Origin: CAG-632 sp963626805
Lineage (GTDB): Bacteria; Bacillota; Clostridia; Lachnospirales; Lachnospiraceae
Length of the DNA: 64,000 nt
Direction of reading: 5' to 3'
NCBI GenBank assembly: GCA_963626805.1
Contig: CAVFXS010000006.1
Coordinates: 1-64,000 of the forward strand
This document shows, piece after piece, positions 58,528-64,000 of the stretch. The notes beneath the pieces were generated by a model. That model made no database searches, was not told the origin of the DNA, and saw only the letters and a list, made by a program, of their open reading frames with translations. Positions within the stretch are counted from its first letter, which is position 1. Every line of letters starts with the position of its first letter. Made by a program: the position numbers and the translations under genes.

Positions 58528-60447
58528 TTATTCTGATATTCCTGCTTCTAAATCCTTCATCCAGCTTGCCACGCTGGCGTCACTCGGCATTCTCCAGTCT
58601 CCGCGTGGTGACAATGCTACCGTTCCTACCTTCGGTCCATCCGGAATGCAGGAGCGCTTAAACTGCTGACTGAAAAATCTCCAGTAAAACTTCTTCAGCC
58701 ATTTTAAGATAATCACCGGCTCATATGCTCCGGCAAATGCCTGCACGGCGATCCGGTAGATCTTCGACGGTGCGTATCCAAATCGCATCATATAATATAA
58801 GAAAAAGTCATGCAGTTCATAAGGCCCCACCACATCCTCTGTCTTCTGTGCGATCTCTCCATGATCCGGTGGCAGAAGCTCCGGACTGACCGGTGTATCC
58901 AGGACATCCTCCAGAACCCGCTTCAGCTCCTCTGACTCACTGGTATCTGCCACATACTGAACCAGATGACGCACCAGTGTTTTCGGAATCGATACATTCA
59001 CTGCATACATGGACATATGATCCCCGTTATAGGTTGCCCAGCCAAGTGCCAGCTCTGACAGGTCACCGGTTCCGATCACAAGACCGTTACTCTGGTTTGC
59101 CAGATCCATCAGAATCTGCGTCCGTTCTCTTGCCTGACTGTTCTCATACGTAATATCCTGCACGGCCTTATCATGTTCAATATCCTTAAAATGCTGCTCT
59201 ACCGCCGGTACAATACTGACCTCTTTTAACTGTACGCCCAGCCGCTCTGCCATCTGCAGGGCATTCTGATAGGTCCGGTCTGTGGTACCATAGCCCGGCA
59301 TTGTCACACCGAGGATCTTATCCCGTGCAATACCGGCCAGATCAAATGCCCGAACCGTTACCAGCAGTGCCAGTGTAGAATCCAGTCCCCCGGATAATCC
59401 GATCACCGCACTCTGACAGCCGGTATGAAGCAGCCGCTTCTTAAGTCCCATTGCCTGCAGCATAAAGATCTCCTCACACCGCTCTGTTCTCCGGACCGTA
59501 TCGGACGGAATAAATGGGGTCCTTGCAAACTGCCTGGTCAGCGGTATCTCCCGCTCGGTCAGATCAAAGTCCACCACCTGATAGTCCCGCTTTGACCGCA
59601 CCTCATAGGTGTTCATTCTGCGTCGTTCCTCCGACAGCTTCTTTATATCAATCTCCGTTATCACCATCTCGTTTTCAAAGCGTTTACTCTCTGCCAGGAT
59701 GGTTCCGTTCTCACTGATGATATTATGGGCACTGAACACAACATCCGTTGTGGACTCTCCCTCACCGGCATCCGCATAGATATAGGCACTGACAGTTCTT
59801 GCTGCATGTGAGCTTACCAGCTGTCTGCGGTATCCCTCCTTAGCAGTCACTTCTACACTTGCAGACGGATTGCAGATGACAGTTGCACCTGCCATTGCAT
59901 GTTCTACAGACGGCGGATTCGGCACCCACAGGTCCTCACACAGCTCACCGCCGATCACCAGCTCCGGCATCTGATTGCAACGGAATAATAAATGTGTTCC
60001 AAACGGCACCTGCTGTCCGGCAAGACTGATCATCCGGACTGCTTCACTGCCTGCGGTAAAATGTCTCACCTCATAAAACTCCGAATAATTCGGCATGTGT
60101 ACCTTCGGAATACATCCAAGAATCTTACCCTTGCCGAAAAATACCCCTACATTATACAGCTTACAGCCCACAGACACCGGCAGCCCGACCATACAGTAAA
60201 TCTCCTGCTCTGCCGTCTGATGAACCAGCCGCTCCAGTGCCTCCTGTGCTTCCCTGAGAAGAAGATCCTGCAGAAATAAATCTCCGCAGGTATACCCGGT
60301 CAGACATAACTCCGGAAGTACCAGCAGCTGTACTCCGGCGGCTACCGCCTTCCGGATTTCCTGTAAGATCTGTTCCTGATTATAACCGCAATCCGCTACT
60401 TTTATATGTGGCGTTCCGGCTGCCACTTTTATAAATCCGTCCTTCAC
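58528..60447 (-). CDS. nadE: Glutamine-dependent NAD+ synthetase
   Basis: From the GTG at 60447 the protein has 639 residues. It is a nitrilase-type glutaminase (E in LPELCLTGYTCGD, K in IPKVHMPNYSEF, C in GGELCEDLWVP) fused to an NAD synthetase with PP-loop IGLSGGLDST. It makes NAD+ from deamido-NAD+ with glutamine nitrogen. GAGGA precedes the GTG; a longer frame from 60546 is AT-rich and overlaps the dapB terminator region. Confidence 0.95.
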   Translation of the reverse strand: MKDGFIKVAAGTPHIKVADCGYNQEQILQEIRKAVAAGVQLLVLPELCLTGYTCGDLFLQDLLLREAQEALERLVHQTAEQEIYCMVGLPVSVGCKLYNVGVFFGKGKILGCIPKVHMPNYSEFYEVRHFTAGSEAVRMISLAGQQVPFGTHLLFRCNQMPELVIGGELCEDLWVPNPPSVEHAMAGATVICNPSASVEVTAKEGYRRQLVSSHAARTVSAYIYADAGEGESTTDVVFSAHNIISENGTILAESKRFENEMVITEIDIKKLSEERRRMNTYEVRSKRDYQVVDFDLTEREIPLTRQFARTPFIPSDTVRRTERCEEIFMLQAMGLKKRLLHTGCQSAVIGLSGGLDSTLALLVTVRAFDLAGIARDKILGVTMPGYGTTDRTYQNALQMAERLGVQLKEVSIVPAVEQHFKDIEHDKAVQDITYENSQARERTQILMDLANQSNGLVIGTGDLSELALGWATYNGDHMSMYAVNVSIPKTLVRHLVQYVADTSESEELKRVLEDVLDTPVSPELLPPDHGEIAQKTEDVVGPYELHDFFLYYMMRFGYAPSKIYRIAVQAFAGAYEPVIILKWLKKFYWRFFSQQFKRSCIPDGPKVGTVALSPRGDWRMPSDASVASWMKDLEAGISE

Positions 60448-60532
60448 GTTTGTTCCTCGTTTCTGTATTATTAGAATCGTGTCATTTTCTATCTTATTTC
60501 TTAACACAATTACTATAATATTAATACAAAAA

Positions 60533-60561
60533 AGACGTATCTGCAACCAACAGATACGTCT
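60533..60561 (-). terminator. Terminator of dapB
   Basis: A perfect 11-bp stem (AGACGTATCTG / CAGATACGTCT) with a 7-nt loop is followed on the minus strand by TTTTTT, 28 bp after the dapB stop codon. Confidence 0.9.
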
Positions 60562-60589
60562 GTATAACCCATTTTTTCTACATGTTATT

Positions 60590-61351
60590 CTATTTTTCCG
60601 AAATCACATGACTCATGTCATATAATCCCGCCGGCTTGCCTGCCAGAAACTTCGCCGCTTCCACAGCACCCTTTGCAAAAACCGCCTTACTATATGCCGT
60701 GTGCTTGATCTCGATCACCTCATCGGTTCCTGCAAATATCACCTCATGTTCTCCAACGATCGTACCGCCACGGACAGCTGAGATTCCAAGCTCCTTCGCA
60801 TCCCGCTTCTGTCTTCTCTGGCTCCGGTCATAGATGTACTCATACTGATGATCCATAACCTCATTCATAGAATCTGCCAGTGCGATCGCAGTTCCGGAAG
60901 GAGCATCCAGCTTCTGATTATGATGCTTCTCTACGATCTCCACATCATATCCCGCCGGTGCAAATACCTGCACTGCCTGTTGCAGAAGCTTCATGATCGT
61001 GTTGATTCCCAGTGACATATTTGCTGATTTCAGTACCGCTACCTCCTGTGCGACCTTCTCAACTCTCTGCAGCTGCTCTTCACTTAATCCGGTCGTACAC
61101 AATACTACCGGCACCTTCTTTTCCTCTACATAATCCAGCAATCCATCCACTGCTTTCGCAGTTGAGAAATCAATGATCACATCTGCATTCACGTTGCAGT
61201 CTGCGATATTGGAAAATACCGGATACGAATTCTTTATACCATCATATACATCAATCCCGGCTACAATCTCTGCCTGCGCATCCTCCGCAATGATGCCGGT
61301 GATCACCTGCCCCATCTTACCGTTGCAGCCGTTCATAATTACTCGTACCAT
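60590..61351 (-). CDS. dapB: 4-hydroxy-tetrahydrodipicolinate reductase
   Basis: The 253-residue protein has the Rossmann motif NGCNGKMGQV, the catalytic HHNQKLDAPSGTA and the C-terminal FAKGAVEAAKFL. It reduces the DapA product with NAD(P)H for lysine and diaminopimelate. GGAGG precedes the ATG. It follows dapA by 95 bp and is covered by the lysine riboswitch upstream of dapA. Confidence 0.96.
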   Translation of the reverse strand: MVRVIMNGCNGKMGQVITGIIAEDAQAEIVAGIDVYDGIKNSYPVFSNIADCNVNADVIIDFSTAKAVDGLLDYVEEKKVPVVLCTTGLSEEQLQRVEKVAQEVAVLKSANMSLGINTIMKLLQQAVQVFAPAGYDVEIVEKHHNQKLDAPSGTAIALADSMNEVMDHQYEYIYDRSQRRQKRDAKELGISAVRGGTIVGEHEVIFAGTDEVIEIKHTAYSKAVFAKGAVEAAKFLAGKPAGLYDMSHVISEK

Positions 61352-61446
61352 AGCTATCTATTCCTCCAATTATATCTGTATCCTCCAGAGTGACCTGTGC
61401 TCCGCTGTGACTTGTGTTCCGCTGTGTCCGGTCATCTGATCACTGC

Positions 61447-62334
61447 TTATTTCAAAACACCGTACTCTGTCATAGCCTTCTTTAAGCGTTCTGCGTTCTG
61501 TGGCTCCATCTCTGACAATGGCATTCTCATATAACCGTCGCATAAACCAAGCAGCTCTACCGCCTTCTTAACCGGAATCGGATTGACCTCGCAGAACAGT
61601 GCATTGCAAAGCTCGATTGCCTTTAACTGTAAGTCCAGTGCACCCTTTACATCTCCGTCCAGATACTTCTTAACCAATGTATGGGTATCGTTTGGAATAA
61701 TGTTCGATGTTACGGAAATAACACCCTTGCCGCCTAAGGAAAGGATTGGCACGATCTGGTCATCATTACCGGAATACAGATCAATGCATCCGTTTGCCAG
61801 ACTCATCAGCTTTGCAACCTGTGAAATATTACCGCTTGCTTCCTTAATTGCTACAATGTTCTCCACATTCTTTGCCAGAGTTACGGCTGTCTCCGGCTGG
61901 ATGTTGCATCCGGTACGGCTCGGTACATTATACATAATGATCGGCAGCTTTACGGAATTGGCAACTGCCGTATAATGTGCGATCAGACCCTTCTGGGTTG
62001 CCTTATTATAATATGGAGTCACTACCAGCAATGCATCTGCTCCATACTTTTCTGCCTCGGTTGACAGATAGATGGCGGTCTCTGTACAGTTTGAACCGGT
62101 ACCTGCAATGACCGGGATTCTGCCGTTTACGAACTCTACGCACTTCTTAATGCACTCCAGATGCTCCTCATGTGTCAGAGTGGAAGACTCACCGGTTGTT
62201 CCACAGATAATAATGGCATCGGTGCCATTTGCGATCTGAAATTCCACCAGTTCCTTTAACTTCTCATAATTTACGCTTCCATCCTCATGGAATGGGGTTA
62301 CCAGTGCTACACCTGCTCCTTCAAAAATTGACAT
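61447..62334 (-). CDS. dapA: 4-hydroxy-tetrahydrodipicolinate synthase
   Basis: The 295-residue TIM-barrel protein has GTTGESSTLT, the Tyr of MYNVPSRTG and the Schiff-base lysine in VAIKEASG. It condenses pyruvate and aspartate semialdehyde, the first committed step to diaminopimelate and lysine. AGGAGG precedes the ATG. An L-box with terminator lies upstream (62446-62672), so lysine should shut it off. Confidence 0.97.
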   Translation of the reverse strand: MSIFEGAGVALVTPFHEDGSVNYEKLKELVEFQIANGTDAIIICGTTGESSTLTHEEHLECIKKCVEFVNGRIPVIAGTGSNCTETAIYLSTEAEKYGADALLVVTPYYNKATQKGLIAHYTAVANSVKLPIIMYNVPSRTGCNIQPETAVTLAKNVENIVAIKEASGNISQVAKLMSLANGCIDLYSGNDDQIVPILSLGGKGVISVTSNIIPNDTHTLVKKYLDGDVKGALDLQLKAIELCNALFCEVNPIPVKKAVELLGLCDGYMRMPLSEMEPQNAERLKKAMTEYGVLK

Positions 62335-62445
62335 ATTTCTTCCTCCTAACCTTTCCTTTCAGGTTCTACTCCTATTCGAACTCTGTCTCCTGTGTCTCCC
62401 TGATTCTTTCGCTATGTCCGGTTATAATTATCGGATATTCCGGTT

Positions 62446-62476
62446 AAAAAATAAGGTCGGCATGGAGACCGACCTT
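62446..62476 (-). terminator. Riboswitch-controlled terminator of dapA
   Basis: AAGGTCGG and CCGACCTT form an 8-bp stem around an 8-nt loop and are followed on the minus strand by ATTTTTT. It is the expression platform of the lysine riboswitch. Confidence 0.9.
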
Positions 62477-62502
62477 GTTATGCTACGTAGTTATTGTAGT
62501 AA

Positions 62503-62672
62503 TCAAAGTAGCCCTCCATCTTGCGATGACAGTCATGCAATTCTTCATTGCATGCCCAGAGTCTTATCTGTAAGGATAATAAGCTCTTCGGCAATCCTCC
62601 CTTTCTATCTTCTTCGTCCATGCCTTACCATGTCTGAGGATATACTCATGATTCTTGCGCCTCTACCTGAAA
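62503..62672 (-). ncRNA. Lysine riboswitch (L-box)
   Basis: The minus strand shows conserved L-box blocks in order: AGGTAGAGGCGC with ATGAGTA downstream, GATTGCCGAAG, CTGGGCATGC, ACTGTCA and GGAGGGCTAC, closing a P1 helix with the 5' part. It precedes dapA and a strong terminator, so lysine binding should stop transcription. Boundaries are approximate. Confidence 0.93.
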
Positions 62673-62699
62673 TGATTGAATTATTATATTAACAAGCTA

Positions 62700-62728
62700 A
62701 CTGTAACACCATATAAATACAGTGTCAA
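62700..62728 (-). promoter_or_regulatory. Promoter of the riboswitch-dapA-dapB unit
   Basis: TTGACA (62723-62728) and TACAGT (62700-62705) on the minus strand are 17 bp apart, with the start about 20 bp before the aptamer. A TATAAT lies nearer (about 62678-62683) but has a poor -35. Confidence 0.55.
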
Positions 62729-62751
62729 CATCATTTTAAATATTTTGTCAA

Positions 62752-63234
62752 TTACTTAATCGTCTGTATCTGCGTGACAACATCTGCCATTTCCCGAATC
62801 TCATCCGGCAGGATTCTGCCCGTCAGTAAAATCTCAAGCTCACTGTCTTTCGCCAGCTCCAGAAGCTCCATAATCTGCGAAGCCTCCACGATTTCACTAT
62901 CCACCAGCCCAAGACTTTCATCCAGAATTAGAATATCACATTCATTTGTCTGAATTACCTTTCTCGCATAATGAAATCCATTCATGATATTCGCCTTCTG
63001 CTCCTTCTGCTGTTCCGGTGTCAGTTCATCATAACACTTTCCAACGCGTTCAAAGCTCAAAAGCTTAATTTCCGGTTCCAGTCTGGACAACAGATTATAA
63101 TCCTCTGTGTCACTCCCTTTCAGGAACTGCACAATAATGACTTCCTTTCCTGCTCCGGCCCGCTTTACTCCATAGCCGATCGCAGCGGATGTCTTGCCGA
63201 TTCCCGAACCGCAAATGACCTGTATCTTGCTCAT
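62752..63234 (-). CDS. Cob(I)yrinic acid a,c-diamide adenosyltransferase (CobO/BtuR type)
   Basis: The 160-residue protein has a P-loop (CGSGIGKTSAAIGYG), Q-F-L-K-G, and a Walker B-like ILILDESLGLVD, as in CobO/BtuR. It moves adenosyl from ATP to cob(I)alamin or cobyrinic acid. The P-loop is GSGIGKT where GNGKGKT is usual; this may alter nucleotide handling. It is shorter than some relatives (about 175-200). GGAGGAG precedes the ATG. No other cobalamin genes are in the window. Confidence 0.82.
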   Translation of the reverse strand: MSKIQVICGSGIGKTSAAIGYGVKRAGAGKEVIIVQFLKGSDTEDYNLLSRLEPEIKLLSFERVGKCYDELTPEQQKEQKANIMNGFHYARKVIQTNECDILILDESLGLVDSEIVEASQIMELLELAKDSELEILLTGRILPDEIREMADVVTQIQTIK

Positions 63235-63354
63235 CTTTCTCCTCCGAAATCTATAACCAATCCGTTATGGATTCGTTCCCTCACGCAGCATCATAAAAGT
63301 GATTCTATCATATAAACTCTAAAAAATCCACCTATTTATTCCAAGGCTGCCATT

Positions 63355-63981
63355 TTATTCCAGACATTCCATCTTGCTGACGGATACTTCATAAGCGGTT
63401 TTGCTGATCACACAGTCATTGCCGACCTTCTTCTGATACTCCCGGCTCTGGATCCGGCCCCAGATCGCTACATGCTCTCCGACTGCCAGTTTACCGGCAA
63501 ATCTTGCATTCCGCCCCCAGCAGATGCACGGTATGTAATCGGATTTTCCATACGCCCGGTTCACCGCCAGCAGCACATCTGCGATCTCCCTGCCAAGCGG
63601 GGTCATACGATACACCGGCGGCTTACAGATATAACCATCCAGATAGATGTGATTCGGCTTGCTTATGTACTCGTCATCCTCTATAAACTCAATTTCTCTG
63701 ACAAACAACGACAGAATCAGCCGGTTCTTGGTCTCTTCATGCTTGTTATAGGACCGGAACTGCCCTTTCGCCTCCACCTTTCTTCCGATGCAATTCTCTT
63801 CCACATCCATGATACGATCCGATACCATCAGCGGAATCGTATCGTAGGTATCGCTTAATCTGCTTACCAGCACATCCACCATGTAGAATCCTTCTCCAAA
63901 TACCTCATGGCTGAACGTAAAATCGGATACGATCTCTCCTGCCACTACCGCCTGATTGTTGCTTAATAATTTCTCTGTCAT
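63355..63981 (-). CDS. Tandem OB-fold single-stranded-DNA-binding-like protein
   Basis: The 208-residue protein has two SSB/PriB-like OB-fold halves. The first (about 8-100) runs NNQAVVAGEIVSDF ... GRKVEAKGQFRSYN, the second (about 108-205) IYLDGYICKPPVYRMTPLGREI ... GEHVAIWGRIQSREY. The second half is closer to SSB. The acidic DDDIPF tip of standard SSB is absent. It may bind single-stranded DNA in a specialised role. GAAGGAG precedes the ATG at 63981, near the window edge. Confidence 0.7.
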   Translation of the reverse strand: MTEKLLSNNQAVVAGEIVSDFTFSHEVFGEGFYMVDVLVSRLSDTYDTIPLMVSDRIMDVEENCIGRKVEAKGQFRSYNKHEETKNRLILSLFVREIEFIEDDEYISKPNHIYLDGYICKPPVYRMTPLGREIADVLLAVNRAYGKSDYIPCICWGRNARFAGKLAVGEHVAIWGRIQSREYQKKVGNDCVISKTAYEVSVSKMECLE

Positions 63982-64000
63982 ACTTTTCTCCTTCCTTTAC

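Noticed and set aside
62335..62445. A second riboswitch or leader peptide before dapA
   Set aside because: The 110 bp after the L-box terminator shows no start with a ribosome site and no further conserved blocks.
1..64000. tRNA, rRNA, CRISPR, insertion sequence or prophage
   Set aside because: I looked for their usual motifs on both strands and found none; short RNAs without strong motifs could be missed by eye.

Overview
The window looks like a chromosomal segment of an obligately anaerobic, Gram-positive Clostridium of the Lachnospiraceae type. The evidence is gene content: a short rubredoxin-first rubrerythrin, small lineage proteins of the DUF4250 and DUF6465 types, surface proteins ending in DUF4214 repeats, a CIRCE-controlled clpB, an L-box lysine riboswitch on dapA-dapB, and strong AGGAGG-type ribosome binding sites. 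The genus cannot be fixed from the sequence. Nearly all genes lie on the minus strand; only three convincing genes are on the plus strand (38459-39586, 41422-42234, 49872-50363). I saw no rRNA, tRNA, CRISPR array, insertion sequence or prophage.

Region 1 (1-22.4 kb) is a surface-polysaccharide locus read leftwards, ending in two hairpins at 19-108. In transcription order it holds an orphan DUF4214-like protein, a two-domain glycosyltransferase, a multi-pass membrane protein, a glucosaminidase with DUF4214 repeats and a GT-C-like membrane protein. Then come rfbF-rfbG-rfbH (CDP-4-keto-3,6-dideoxyhexose), gtrA, a DRE-TIM aldolase fusion, a HAD phosphatase, an acetolactate-synthase-like ThDP enzyme, an NAD-dependent reductase/epimerase, two GT2 enzymes flanking another GT-C-like protein, and ugd. 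The ThDP enzyme next to rfbFGH recalls the yersiniose route, in which a two-carbon branch is placed on the 4-keto sugar. The added aldolase and phosphatase suggest a longer or different branch.

Region 2 (22.4-31.6 kb) starts with an amidase carrying DUF4214 repeats. It then holds a compact fatty-acid/polyketide-like operon: a TetR regulator upstream, then plsC-like, ACP, a fused ketosynthase/pseudo-ketosynthase, fabG, fabZ, a flavodoxin-fold reductase and a DUF308 membrane protein. There is no obvious enoyl reductase, FabD or FabH. This operon and the branched-sugar genes are the two most unusual systems in the window.

Region 3 (31.7-53.9 kb) is a mosaic of short units: TraX-like protein, a 645-bp non-coding island, clpB with CIRCE, citrate synthase with a DUF4250 protein, Sir2, a plus-strand GT4, DUF1700, a transglutaminase-like protein, GDPD, an LRR-Big2-DUF4214 surface protein, a Lys/Ala/Pro-repeat DUF6465 protein, rubrerythrin, murF with a HAD, a PF06541 membrane protein, DJ-1, CYTH, DUF1189, a LytS-type sensor whose phospho-acceptor histidine is replaced by asparagine, and another HAD.

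Region 4 (53.9-64 kb) holds a MacB-like ABC operon with a membrane-anchored CARDB-like protein, DegV, glutamine-dependent NAD synthetase, dapB and dapA under a lysine riboswitch, a CobO-type adenosyltransferase and a tandem OB-fold protein. Promoters, operators and terminators were read by eye; all functions are inferred from motifs and context.
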